A DNA stretch of 64,000 nt from an uncultured Lachnospiraceae bacterium (GTDB lineage: Bacteria; Bacillota; Clostridia; Lachnospirales; Lachnospiraceae): assembly GCA_902779445.1 (NCBI GenBank), contig CACZBM010000003.1:29782-93781 (forward strand), in the 5' to 3' direction. Below, piece after piece: positions 34,566 through 42,824 of the stretch. Positions within the stretch are counted from its first letter, which is position 1, and every line of letters begins with the position of its first letter. The notes under the pieces were generated by a model. The model made no database searches. It saw only the letters and a program-made list of their open reading frames with translations, and was not told the DNA's origin. A program made the translations under genes and the position numbers.

Positions 34566-35348
34566 ATGTCTTCATACGTACCGGTCCGGAAAATACCCGG
34601 ATACTTCGGGCTTAACAGGGGTGACAGTATATGGCTCTCATCGGATGCCAAAACACTGCTCTATTCGGCTTTAGAGCATGGCGAATCCGGTGACATGAAT
34701 GAGCTTATAGACGGGATCATTGATGTGATCGGAGAAGAAGGGACCATCCTTATTCCCACCTTTAACTGGGATTTCTGCAGCGGAAAGACCTTCGATATCA
34801 GAAAGAGTCCCTGTAAGACGGGAGTTATCGGCAAGGTGGCCCTTAAGAGAGATGATTTCAGGAGAACACAGCATCCGATTTACAGTTTTGCCGTATGGGG
34901 CCGTGACAGGGATGAGCTCTGCGCCATGAAGAATAAGAGTTCTTTCGGGGCAGATTCACCGTTTACCTACTGTAAGGACCATAATACCAAAAATGTGTTT
35001 ATAGATGTGGAGTGCCAGCACTCATATACCTTTGTTCACTATGTTGAGGAGCAGGCCGGAGTTTCCTACAGATATTTAAAAGATTTCACTGCCGGTTATA
35101 TAGATTATGACGGTAATGAATCCACACGTACATATTCGATGAATGTTAGGGATCTGGATAAGGATATCTTCGTCACGATCTATCCTTTTGAAGAAGACTT
35201 TAAGAAAGCCGGTGCATCCAGAAGATACGAAGTGAACGGTATTCCGATGAAAACTGTTGAAATAGGGAAGACCTATGATATCATTTATGATGATGTGGTA
35301 AATAACAGAAGCAGAAAGGTCTGTACCTACACCGGACAGGATGAATAA
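34566..35348 (+). CDS. AAC(3) family N-acetyltransferase
   Basis: This 260-aa protein has the antibiotic N-acetyltransferase (AAC(3)/YokD) fold. Landmarks are GDSIWLSSD, EGTILIPTFNWDFC, RRTQHPIYSFAVWG with the catalytic His, and CKDHNTKNVFIDVECQHSYT further on. Members in non-resistance contexts acetylate amino sugars or amines made by nearby genes. Here the neighbours are a cysteine-cluster protein, an ACP and a MaoC dehydratase, so an acyl-modified amine or amino-sugar product is more likely than drug resistance. Confidence 0.85.
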   Translation: MSSYVPVRKIPGYFGLNRGDSIWLSSDAKTLLYSALEHGESGDMNELIDGIIDVIGEEGTILIPTFNWDFCSGKTFDIRKSPCKTGVIGKVALKRDDFRRTQHPIYSFAVWGRDRDELCAMKNKSSFGADSPFTYCKDHNTKNVFIDVECQHSYTFVHYVEEQAGVSYRYLKDFTAGYIDYDGNESTRTYSMNVRDLDKDIFVTIYPFEEDFKKAGASRRYEVNGIPMKTVEIGKTYDIIYDDVVNNRSRKVCTYTGQDE

Positions 35349-35350
35349 AC

Positions 35351-35944
35351 TTGATCAAATCCATAATCAGGAAAGATGATTACAGAGCGATATACAGATT
35401 TTTAGACAGGGTGTCCCCGGTCGGGTTTGACTGCGGGACACTTTGTTCGTGTGCCTGCTGCGGTACACCGGAGGATGAAAGCTGGGAAGAGGAGATGGGG
35501 ATCTATCTCCTGCCCGGGGAGGACAAGGTCCATGACAGGGGAGACTCCTGGCTGCGGTGGAGCGAGGAATCTACAGATGATTATGAATTTCCCGAGTCCT
35601 GGAACGGAAAAGTATTCTTCGTAAAATGCAAAAATGCGCCGGAATGTCCCAGGGAAAAAAGACCTATACAGTGCAGGACATACCCTTTAAGCCCGCATTT
35701 TCTGGATGAAGGGCATCTGGTACTCATATGGAATACGGAGGAAGTACCGTATAAATGCCCTTTGATCAAAGAGAATATGAAGCTTAACACGGATTTCGTC
35801 CATGCCACGTACACAGTGTGGAAACATCTCGTAAGAGACCCTCTTATCCTGGAGCTTGTAGAAACAGAATCCGTGAAAAGAGAGAAGAAAAGTTGTATAA
35901 TTCAGGTTGTATATGATCCCATGAGACCGGATCTATATGATTGA
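35351..35944 (+). CDS. Cysteine-cluster protein (YkgJ-like)
   Basis: This 197-aa protein starts at TTG two bases after the previous stop. It has a dense cysteine group near residues 25-36 (CGTLCSCACCG) and further cysteines in FVKCKNAPECP, PIQCRTYPLSP and YKCPLI, the spacing seen in YkgJ-type zinc or Fe-S-binding proteins (CxxCxxCC family). The Q/R-C-R-x-Y-P segment is characteristic. Its function is unknown; members are often found beside modification enzymes. Its position between an acetyltransferase and ACP-MaoC suggests a shared pathway. Confidence 0.75.
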   Translation: MIKSIIRKDDYRAIYRFLDRVSPVGFDCGTLCSCACCGTPEDESWEEEMGIYLLPGEDKVHDRGDSWLRWSEESTDDYEFPESWNGKVFFVKCKNAPECPREKRPIQCRTYPLSPHFLDEGHLVLIWNTEEVPYKCPLIKENMKLNTDFVHATYTVWKHLVRDPLILELVETESVKREKKSCIIQVVYDPMRPDLYD

Positions 35945-36040
35945 GCGAGATCCTTCGGGCAGAAGCCCTCAGGATGGAAAAACGTTCGGTGAACGTTTTT
36001 CGGGCACGTATTCGAGCACTGAGTGCGAGAGTGCCCCGTA
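35945..36040. repeat. Compound palindromic intergenic repeat
   Basis: Three hairpins follow one another: GATCCTTCGGGC / GCCCTCAGGAT (about 35949-35974), AAAAACGTTC-GGT-GAACGTTTTT (35978-36000) and a CGGGCAC / GTGCCCCG outer stem with GCAC-TGA-GTGC inside (36001-36038). It separates the cysteine-cluster gene from ACP and is unrelated in sequence to the GATGAGGG repeats, though GGATCCTTCGGGC resembles the inverted part of the array at 8233-8268. Confidence 0.75.
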
Positions 36041-36061
36041 CAAAAGAAAGGAAATACTAAT

Positions 36062-36301
36062 TTGACAAGGGAAGAGATATTTGAAAAGATCACCGAAATA
36101 TTTCGCGAAGAGTTTGATGATGATACTCTGGTGATAGTGGACGAGACATATTCTGAAGACATAGAGGATTGGGACAGCCTTGCGCACGTAGAGCTGGTAA
36201 TGACCATGGAAAAAGCCTTTAATATGAAGTTTAATATTAAAGAAGTGGGACAGCTTAAAAATGTAGGTGAAATGGTTGATCTTATAATGAGCAAGCTATG
36301 A
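36062..36301 (+). CDS. Acyl carrier protein
   Basis: This 79-aa carrier protein holds acyl groups on a phosphopantetheine arm. The attachment Ser is in DWDSLAHVELVM near residue 39. It differs from a housekeeping AcpP (DSLD replaced by DSLA), pointing to a dedicated pathway. The start is TTG at 36062 with AAAGGA upstream; a longer ATG frame from 36023 lies inside the palindromic repeat and is not convincing. Its stop overlaps the ATG of the MaoC gene (ATGA). Confidence 0.9.
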   Translation: MTREEIFEKITEIFREEFDDDTLVIVDETYSEDIEDWDSLAHVELVMTMEKAFNMKFNIKEVGQLKNVGEMVDLIMSKL

Positions 36302-36711
36302 ATACATACGATTACGAGGATCTGGAGACAGGACACGAAGAACACTTCGATGTGAGAATTACCGATGATATGCTTGACAGTTTCAGAGATATCACCGGCG
36401 ATCTGAATCCTTTTCACAGGGATGATGACTTTGCGAGAGAGCATGGCTTTACCGGTCATGCTGCATTCGGGATGCTTACGGCGTCCTTTTTATCCACCCT
36501 TGCAGGGATGTATCTTCCGGGTGAAAAGAGTATTATCCAGAACACGGAAACCAAGTTCATGAAACCGGTATATCCGGGAGACACCCTGACAGTCAGCGGA
36601 ACGGTGGCTGAAAAAAATGATGCATACAGGGTTATGAGATTAAAGGTTTCCGTAAAGAACCAGAAGGGCGAAAAGGTCCTGCGTGGATCTATGCAGGTAG
36701 GTTTTTTATAA
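36298..36711 (+). CDS. MaoC-like (R)-specific enoyl-CoA/ACP hydratase
   Basis: This 137-aa hot-dog fold hydratase hydrates enoyl thioesters. The catalytic motif is visible as DLNPFHRDDDFAREHGFTGHAAFG near residues 40-62 (Asp and His active-site pair). It is coupled to the ACP, which suggests the substrate is an acyl-ACP bound to that carrier. No ketosynthase or ACP ligase is adjacent, so the pathway must use enzymes encoded elsewhere. Confidence 0.92.
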   Translation: MNTYDYEDLETGHEEHFDVRITDDMLDSFRDITGDLNPFHRDDDFAREHGFTGHAAFGMLTASFLSTLAGMYLPGEKSIIQNTETKFMKPVYPGDTLTVSGTVAEKNDAYRVMRLKVSVKNQKGEKVLRGSMQVGFL

Positions 36712-36721
36712 GGAGGCGTTT

Positions 36722-37462
36722 ATGGGTAATTCAGTGGAAGAACTTCAGAAGATCATCGACAAAGGCAAGAGGATCGTATTTTTCGGAGGAGCCGGTGTAT
36801 CGACGGAGAGCGGGATCCCGGATTTCAGATCTGTGGACGGACTCTATCACCAGAAATATGATTATCCGCCGGAACAGATACTGAGCCATACCTTTTTCAT
36901 GAGGAAGCCCGAGGAATTCTATAAATTCTACAGGGATAAGATAATGATGACCGGTGCTTCAGAGAAACCAAAGCCGAATAAAGCCCATTTGAAATTGGCG
37001 GAGTTGGAAGAAAAAGGAAAACTGACTGCGGTAGTTACCCAGAATATAGACGGGCTTCACCAGGCGGCAGGGAGTAAGACTGTGTATGAGCTCCACGGAA
37101 GTATCTTAAGGAACTATTGTATGGAATGCGGTGAATCATTCGACATAGACTTTATGACAGAGAATAAGGAGCCGGTTCCCCACTGCCCCAAGTGCGGAGG
37201 CATTATAAAGCCTGACGTGGTGCTTTATGAAGAAGGCCTTGACCAGCGCACCATAGAAGGGGCAGTAGAAGCGATATCACAGGCGGATGTTCTCATCATA
37301 GGGGGAACCAGTCTGGTGGTATATCCGGCAGCAGGCCTTATTGACTACTTTAAGGGAGACTCGCTCGTACTTATCAATAAGGGCGCCACTGCCAGGGACA
37401 AACAGGCAGACCTATGCATAGCTGACAGTATTGGAGAGGTTCTCGGGGCTATCAGTGTATAA
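36722..37462 (+). CDS. cobB: NAD-dependent protein deacylase (sirtuin)
   Basis: This 246-aa sirtuin removes acyl groups from lysine using NAD+. Visible motifs are GGAGVSTESGIPDFRS (NAD site) near residues 20-35, TQNIDGLH, the catalytic His of YELHGS near residue 122, and a zinc site CMECGE...CPKCGG. AAGGAGGCGTTT gives a good ribosome site. Its last 51 bases overlap the 3' end of the convergent calcium-motif gene. Confidence 0.95.
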   Translation: MGNSVEELQKIIDKGKRIVFFGGAGVSTESGIPDFRSVDGLYHQKYDYPPEQILSHTFFMRKPEEFYKFYRDKIMMTGASEKPKPNKAHLKLAELEEKGKLTAVVTQNIDGLHQAAGSKTVYELHGSILRNYCMECGESFDIDFMTENKEPVPHCPKCGGIIKPDVVLYEEGLDQRTIEGAVEAISQADVLIIGGTSLVVYPAAGLIDYFKGDSLVLINKGATARDKQADLCIADSIGEVLGAISV

Positions 37463-38785
37463 GTAGTCCCTCATGGCTTTTCTGCGCTGCCATGCTTTTT
37501 TCTGCGCACGTTCCTGATAAAGCTTCTTTTCAAACTGTTCTTTTTCCAGGAGTTTATTTCGCCTGTGCTTTTCCTGAGTTTCCTTAAGAAGCTTTTCGGT
37601 TGCTTTTCTTCTTTTGACTCTTTCTTCCAGTTCCTGTTCGCGGGAGCTGGAAGATTTTTGTATTCTATCGGCTTCTTTATCCGGAAGGTTTTCGGGATCA
37701 GTGTCATTCACAGTTGTATTCTTTGAAGTTGAGATACGGGGATGATATTCTCCGTTTACCAGCTTTTCAATGGCAATATCCTCTGTATATAGGACTGACG
37801 CGCTGCCCTTTGCGAGATCCACGTGCTGGATAGTTCCCACTCCGAGGCTCTCTCTCAGGAAGAGTCCGGTGGATCTGATGACTCCGTCGCGAACTCCGTC
37901 CATACCGCTCATGGTGAATTCTGTTTGCTGGGCTCCCAGATATATGGCCCCTATATCTGCTTCCTTAAGGTCCATAAGGATGTCTTCACCATCTTCACCC
38001 TTACACCAAACCTTCAGCTTGCTGAATATATCGTCGTTTTCATCGATCCATCCGTTTCCATCACTGTCATATTCTCTTAAATCGGCAAAGCCGTCTCCGC
38101 TCTTCGCGCCGAAGAGTTCACTGCCGTCATTTATCACACCGTCGTCGTTTTTATCAAGAGCGAGGAAACCGGAACCTGTTCCGGGCATGGATATCTCATC
38201 TTCTTCTCCATCGGCATCGATATCAAAAAAGAACTTCTGGTCACTGATATCAGCTGTGGCAGAGCCGGTATTGATGACAAGGGGATCACACAGAGCATTC
38301 CGGATAGACGGTATCGGAATATTCGTGTACTCCATATAACTCCTGCTCATCATGATGTCTACGCTGAAATCTATAGACCTGCCGTCTTCGGTAATGGCAT
38401 TCCCGTGCGCATGAAATTCCGTGGTCTCATATTCGCTGTAGGTGGTTATCTGCTGGGAAGGACCGTTCCCGGTAAGTCTGGACATCAGCCGCTGTATGAG
38501 CAGGCTTAAGATATCATTCTGGAATTGGGATGCCTTAGGCGCAGCTGCGGACGGCACTTCGAATGAACGGCCGGTATTAATGGAATATATCCCGCTGTCT
38601 TTAAGATCGTCTTCGGTACTCCTTTTATAGGTGTCCGAGTCCTTGCCCGGATCAACACCGGCATTGATCGCATCCTGGGCACTTTCATAAAAATCCTTTT
38701 TATTTACAGAAGCTCTTCCTTTAGCTCCGATCTGACTGTACTGCCTTGCAGATGTCATTGTGATACTGCTCTTAGCAATTCTCAT
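37412..38785 (-). CDS. Protein with EF-hand/RTX-like calcium motifs
   Basis: The 457-aa product is not an enzyme family I recognise. Around residues 205-300 it contains DKNDDGVINDGSELFG and DSDGNGWIDENDDIFSKLKVW, Asp-rich calcium loops of the kind found in RTX and VCBS-type secreted proteins. The C-terminal 75 residues are strongly basic and coiled-coil-like (KRRKATEKLLKETQEKH). No signal peptide is seen at the chosen start, ATG 38785 with AAAGGAGG upstream. It may be secreted by a non-Sec route or act inside. It is preceded by a leader with a large inverted repeat. Confidence 0.75.
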   Translation of the reverse strand: MRIAKSSITMTSARQYSQIGAKGRASVNKKDFYESAQDAINAGVDPGKDSDTYKRSTEDDLKDSGIYSINTGRSFEVPSAAAPKASQFQNDILSLLIQRLMSRLTGNGPSQQITTYSEYETTEFHAHGNAITEDGRSIDFSVDIMMSRSYMEYTNIPIPSIRNALCDPLVINTGSATADISDQKFFFDIDADGEEDEISMPGTGSGFLALDKNDDGVINDGSELFGAKSGDGFADLREYDSDGNGWIDENDDIFSKLKVWCKGEDGEDILMDLKEADIGAIYLGAQQTEFTMSGMDGVRDGVIRSTGLFLRESLGVGTIQHVDLAKGSASVLYTEDIAIEKLVNGEYHPRISTSKNTTVNDTDPENLPDKEADRIQKSSSSREQELEERVKRRKATEKLLKETQEKHRRNKLLEKEQFEKKLYQERAQKKAWQRRKAMRDYLYTDSPENLSNTVSYA

Positions 38786-38815
38786 AAAGTCTTGCCTCCT
38801 TTGTTTTAGAATAAA

Positions 38816-38870
38816 GGAAGCGCACACCCAAAGGATCATATGATCATTCCTTTGCGATAATGCGCTTTCC
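38816..38870 (-). promoter_or_regulatory. Nested hairpin in the leader of the calcium-motif gene
   Basis: An outer stem GGAAGCGCA / TGCGCTTTCC (38816-38824 with 38861-38870) encloses AAAGGA / TCCTTT (38830-38835 with 38848-38853) and a GATCATATGATC core. It lies 30-85 bases before the minus-strand start. No T-run follows. It could be an RNA regulatory element; I matched it to no known riboswitch. Confidence 0.55.
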
Positions 38871-38919
38871 CTGCTGTCACTTATCTCGGATAGTTTATGT
38901 GGTATATTAATGCTAAAGA

Positions 38920-38953
38920 CATGAATGGACATTTTTTTGTCATGAATGGACAT
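38920..38953. promoter_or_regulatory. Direct repeat, two copies of CATGAATGGACAT
   Basis: Identical 13-bp copies start at 38920 and 38941, exactly 21 bp apart. Being two helical turns apart in the divergent region between the calcium-motif gene and the ABC operon, they look like tandem sites for a regulator. The regulator is unknown. Nothing else clear was seen in the 300-bp gap apart from the hairpin above. Confidence 0.5.
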
Positions 38954-39099
38954 ATTAAAATGGATAGCAAGAATTCAATATTTTTCAACTGTTTTTTCTA
39001 ATTACTTATGACTGCCTTTGAGTTAGCATTGATGTTAGATTAGATATCAGGTATGTCATTTGCCATATTGTGAAACATCGGAACAGCAAGGGGAATGAA

Positions 39100-40593
39100 A
39101 TGCAGCATATACTGGAATTTCAGGGAATTTCCAAATATTTTCCGGGAGTGAAGGCTCTTGACAGGATTTCCTTAAAAGCATACGGGGGAGAGGTTCTGGC
39201 TTTTCTGGGTGAGAATGGTGCCGGAAAATCCACACTTCTTAAGGTGTTAAACGGTGATTATCAGCCGAATGAGGGAAAGTATCTTCTTGACGGGGAAGAG
39301 AAGCACTTCAGATCACCTCATGAAGCCATTGAAGAGGGCATAAGCATAATATACCAGGAGAGACAGATCCTTTTGGAGCTTTCTGTCGCTGAGAATATCT
39401 TTCTCGGCAGGATGCCGGCGAATAAATTCGGTGTCATCGATAATGCCAAAGCCAATAAGATGGCAGAGGAGATCATTAAAGAATTCGGAATGCCGATCAG
39501 TCCCACCACAAAGGTTAAGGATCTGAATATTGCTTACCAGCAGATGGTAGAGATAATGAAGGCATGCAGCAGGGAGAATCTGAAGGTAATATGCTTTGAC
39601 GAGCCAACTGCCAGCCTTACGGATGATGAGACCGAGAAACTCTTCCAGGTTATCAGGAAACTCAAGGAAGACGGGAAAATAGTCATATATGTGTCACACA
39701 GGATGAGCGAGCTTCAGAAGATCACTGACAAGGTGGCCATTTTCAAAGACGGACGCCATGTGGATACGGTTGTGACGAAGGAAGTGGAAGAACAGCAGCT
39801 CATCAAGATGATGGTTGGCCGGGATCTTGGAGATATATACAAGAATCTGGACAGAGATAAAAAGATCGGGGATGTGCTTCTGGAGGTAAAAAATGTTTCA
39901 TCCGACTATGTAAAGCCGGTCTCCTTCACGTTAAGGGCGGGGGAAGTGCTTGGCTTTTCGGGTTTGGTGGGAGCCGGTAGGACAGAGGTTATGAGAGCCA
40001 TTATAGGCGCTGATACCATGAGGTCCGGAGAAGTGTGGCTCAATGGGAAAAAGATCGTAAACCGTTCGCCCAAGGAAGCGTTGGATAACGGTATCGCCAT
40101 GGTGCCGGAGGACAGAAAACTACAGGGCATCCTTTCAAATCTCAGCGTGGAAGGAAACGTAAATATTTCGATCCTTGAAAAGAATGCCAATAACCTGGGC
40201 ATTATAAGCGAGAAAAAAGAACACGATCAGGCGGAGAAAAGCATCAGGGAGTTTCGGATCAAGACTCCGAACAGAGACAAAAAGATCGTTGAGCTGTCAG
40301 GCGGTAACCAGCAGAAGTGCATAGTGGCCCGTGGGCTTGCAACCGATCCGAAGGTACTCATATTGGATGAACCCACAAAGGGAATAGATGTGGGTGCAAA
40401 GTCAGAATTTTATGACATGATATGTGCATTTGCGAAGAAGGGTCTCGGCGTGATCCTGGTCTCCTCGGAGCTTCCGGAAGTCATAGGACTGTCAGACAGG
40501 ATAATCGTTATGAGATCGCTGCAGATATCCGGTGAGATCAGTGCAGCAGAGGCCTCAGAAGACAAGCTTCTGAGCATGGGAATGATAGACTAA
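39100..40593 (+). CDS. Sugar ABC transporter ATPase, AraG/RbsA type
   Basis: This is a tandem-domain ATPase (497 aa) of the CUT2 sugar importer family, energising pentose uptake. The first domain has Walker A GENGAGKST; the second has GLVGAGRTEVM in the degenerate position, LSGGNQQKCIVARGL signature and ILDEPTKGIDVG. The ATG at 39100 is preferred, with AAGGGG upstream; a GTG at 39070 is possible. It forms an operon with the permease and binding protein that follow, whose binding protein resembles AraF. Confidence 0.93.
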   Translation: MQHILEFQGISKYFPGVKALDRISLKAYGGEVLAFLGENGAGKSTLLKVLNGDYQPNEGKYLLDGEEKHFRSPHEAIEEGISIIYQERQILLELSVAENIFLGRMPANKFGVIDNAKANKMAEEIIKEFGMPISPTTKVKDLNIAYQQMVEIMKACSRENLKVICFDEPTASLTDDETEKLFQVIRKLKEDGKIVIYVSHRMSELQKITDKVAIFKDGRHVDTVVTKEVEEQQLIKMMVGRDLGDIYKNLDRDKKIGDVLLEVKNVSSDYVKPVSFTLRAGEVLGFSGLVGAGRTEVMRAIIGADTMRSGEVWLNGKKIVNRSPKEALDNGIAMVPEDRKLQGILSNLSVEGNVNISILEKNANNLGIISEKKEHDQAEKSIREFRIKTPNRDKKIVELSGGNQQKCIVARGLATDPKVLILDEPTKGIDVGAKSEFYDMICAFAKKGLGVILVSSELPEVIGLSDRIIVMRSLQISGEISAAEASEDKLLSMGMID

Positions 40594-40623
40594 GAAATTC
40601 TTAAAACAAGGAGAAAAGATCAA

Positions 40624-41613
40624 GTGGAAAAGAAGAAACCAAAGATCCTGTCCGTTATAGGCGGAGACAAACTGGTTCTCATAGCCGCAATAGTCCTGGT
40701 ATTCATACTGTTTACCGCACTGAACAGGAATTTCATGAGCTGGACGAATATTGTAAATATTCTGATAGCGGCGTCTCTTGTGGGAATGGTGGCAATAGGC
40801 CATACGTACTTAATCATCGCCATGCAGAATGACCTGTCACCCGGATCGCTTGCAGCTCTTTCCGGAGTAACGGTGGCACTTCTTCTGAAAGCGGGAGTTC
40901 CGATTCCTGCAGCCATTATTCTGACAATGATCCTGGGAGCAGCTGTCGGGGTATTCAATGCATGGATGGTAAACAAGATCCATATTGAGGCATTCATAGC
41001 TACTCTTGTGAGCCAGATGATCGTCAGAGGAGCGGCATATATCATATGCGACGGAAAACCTGTTTCCATAAGTAATCAGAGCTTTAACAAGCTGGGATCG
41101 CTGAGATTTATCGGCATTCCCGTTGCGGTATGGATAATGCTGATATGTATTCTCATATTCGGTTTTATACTCGCAAAGACAAAGTTCGGAAGAAGTGTTT
41201 ATGCCATTGGCGGAAATATCCAGGCAGCAAGACTTGCAGGACTTAATCCCGAGAGGATCATCCTCATGTGCTTTATCATGATAGGTGTTCTGACATCCAT
41301 AGGAGGTATCATTTTCTCGGCAAGAATGAATGCCGGACAGCCGGCAGCCAATATCAACCTGGAGTTTGATGCTATCACCGCAGTCATACTTGGTGGTGTA
41401 TCCTTCGCAGGAGGTGTGGGAGACATGGCCGGAACATTTATAGGTATTATACTTATCCAGGCTTTTAATACCGGACTTACCATGGTCAATGTTTCTTCAT
41501 TCTGGCAGTATGTAGCCAGAGGCGCACTGCTCCTGTTCGCTCTTACATCTGACTATATCAGAAAGAAGAGAAGAGATAAGGAGCTCCTCGAGTTAAGCAT
41601 GAAGAATGCATAA
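40624..41613 (+). CDS. Sugar ABC transporter permease, AraH/RbsC type
   Basis: This 329-aa CUT2 permease has about eight to ten membrane helices. Typical stretches are NDLSPGSLAALSGV, IHIEAFIATLVSQMIVRGAAY and FDAITAVILGGVSFAGGVGDMAGTFIG. It starts at GTG, preceded by AAGGAG. It forms the channel for the ATPase upstream and the binding protein downstream. Confidence 0.93.
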   Translation: MEKKKPKILSVIGGDKLVLIAAIVLVFILFTALNRNFMSWTNIVNILIAASLVGMVAIGHTYLIIAMQNDLSPGSLAALSGVTVALLLKAGVPIPAAIILTMILGAAVGVFNAWMVNKIHIEAFIATLVSQMIVRGAAYIICDGKPVSISNQSFNKLGSLRFIGIPVAVWIMLICILIFGFILAKTKFGRSVYAIGGNIQAARLAGLNPERIILMCFIMIGVLTSIGGIIFSARMNAGQPAANINLEFDAITAVILGGVSFAGGVGDMAGTFIGIILIQAFNTGLTMVNVSSFWQYVARGALLLFALTSDYIRKKRRDKELLELSMKNA

Positions 41614-41685
41614 CCCGCTTAATATGTACCAATCCCTGAAAAGGAAGGGGATAAAGAAATAAAGTAAAGAAAGGGAGAAAAAATA

Positions 41686-42756
41686 ATGAAAAAGAAAGTA
41701 CTGTCACTGATTCTTTCAACCGTAATGCTTGGAGCATTACTCACCGGCTGTAGCGATGATGCTGCACCTGCGGCTCCTGCAGCTGACGCTGCACCTGCTG
41801 CTGACGCTGCTGCAGATTCATCAGCAGACAGCAGCTCAGCAGCTTCAGGAGATTTGAATGTCTATGGTATATATAAGGCCGGAGACCAGACCTGGTTCAT
41901 CGATGAAGGTGCCGCTGCTGAAGCAGCTGTAAAGGAGCTGGGAGGAACATTCACTTATGTTGACGCAAAGATGAGTCCTGAAGAGTGCCTTAAGGCTGTA
42001 GATAATGCTATTGCAAATAAGGCCAGTGGAATCGTTATCTGCGTACCTGACCAGACAATGTCACAGGCTGTTGTAGACAAATGTAAGGAAGCAAACATCC
42101 CTGTTGTTGCAGGTGATGACGCTCTTGAAGTAGACGGAAACAAGATCGCCCCCTGGGTTGGTATCGATGCTTATGTTATAGGTGAAGCAAACGGCGAATG
42201 GATCGCTAACTATGCTAAGGACAAAAACCTTGTGGACGATCCCGAGACAGGACTTCTCATCATGACCATGGACACAGTTACAAGCTGCGTTCCCAGAGCA
42301 GACGGTGAGATCGCTAAGTGGAAAGAGCTTTGCCCGAACTTCGATGAAGCTAAGATCTTCAAGGCTGACTACGACGGAACAACAGATAAGGGAAATACAG
42401 CTGCAACAGCGGTTATCACCGCACATCCTGAGATCAAGAAGTGGCTCATTACCGGTGCTAATGAAGAAGGAACCATCGGAGCCTGCAGAGCACTTGAGAG
42501 TGCCGGACTTGATAAGGATGCATGTGTAGTAGGACTTGGCGGATACATGGCTAAGGATGAGTGGAATAATAAGGGAGCTGACGGAACATGCATGAAGGCA
42601 GCTGCATACTTCTCATCAAACCAGGTTGGAAAGGGAACCATCGACGTTCTTATGCAGATCATCAACGGCGAAGAGCCTACAATGGAAACTGCAGTTCCCG
42701 CAATAATCGTTACACCTGATAACTATAAGGACGTAATGGGTAAGGATGCTGAATAA
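41686..42756 (+). CDS. Arabinose-type sugar-binding lipoprotein
   Basis: This is a periplasmic-binding-protein-like domain (356 aa, family 1/LacI-type fold) anchored as a lipoprotein: LLTGCSDD lipobox, then an Ala/Pro/Ser linker to about residue 55. The core resembles E. coli AraF in order: ASGIVICVPDQTMSQAVVDK, DDALEVDG, TMDTVTSCVPRADG, HPEIKKWLITGANEEGTIGA. This supports L-arabinose (or a related aldopentose/galactose) as ligand. It is the last gene of the three-gene importer and is followed by a bidirectional terminator. Confidence 0.9.
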   Translation: MKKKVLSLILSTVMLGALLTGCSDDAAPAAPAADAAPAADAAADSSADSSSAASGDLNVYGIYKAGDQTWFIDEGAAAEAAVKELGGTFTYVDAKMSPEECLKAVDNAIANKASGIVICVPDQTMSQAVVDKCKEANIPVVAGDDALEVDGNKIAPWVGIDAYVIGEANGEWIANYAKDKNLVDDPETGLLIMTMDTVTSCVPRADGEIAKWKELCPNFDEAKIFKADYDGTTDKGNTAATAVITAHPEIKKWLITGANEEGTIGACRALESAGLDKDACVVGLGGYMAKDEWNNKGADGTCMKAAAYFSSNQVGKGTIDVLMQIINGEEPTMETAVPAIIVTPDNYKDVMGKDAE

Positions 42757-42791
42757 GCTGAAATGCAGTAAGAAATAAGTATATAAAAAAT

Positions 42792-42821
42792 AGGGCCGCT
42801 GTCGTAATGTACAGCGGCTCT
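42792..42821. terminator. Bidirectional terminator
   Basis: AGGGCCGCTGT / ACAGCGGCTCT form an 11-pair stem (42792-42802, 42811-42821) with an eight-base loop. A-rich sequence precedes it and TTTATTATTT follows, so it can end both the importer operon and the convergent araC-like gene. Confidence 0.9.
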
Positions 42822-42824
42822 TTA

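Noticed and set aside
34566..35348. Aminoglycoside resistance gene
   Set aside because: It has the AAC(3) fold, but its context is an ACP/MaoC group and the family is broad; resistance cannot be claimed.
36023..36061. Longer ACP start at 36023
   Set aside because: The extra 13 residues are encoded inside the palindromic repeat and the TTG at 36062 has its own ribosome site.
37770..38339. 189-codon open frame on the plus strand, Ser/Pro-rich
   Set aside because: It is antisense to the calcium-motif gene; the minus strand has a strong ribosome site and clear Asp loops.
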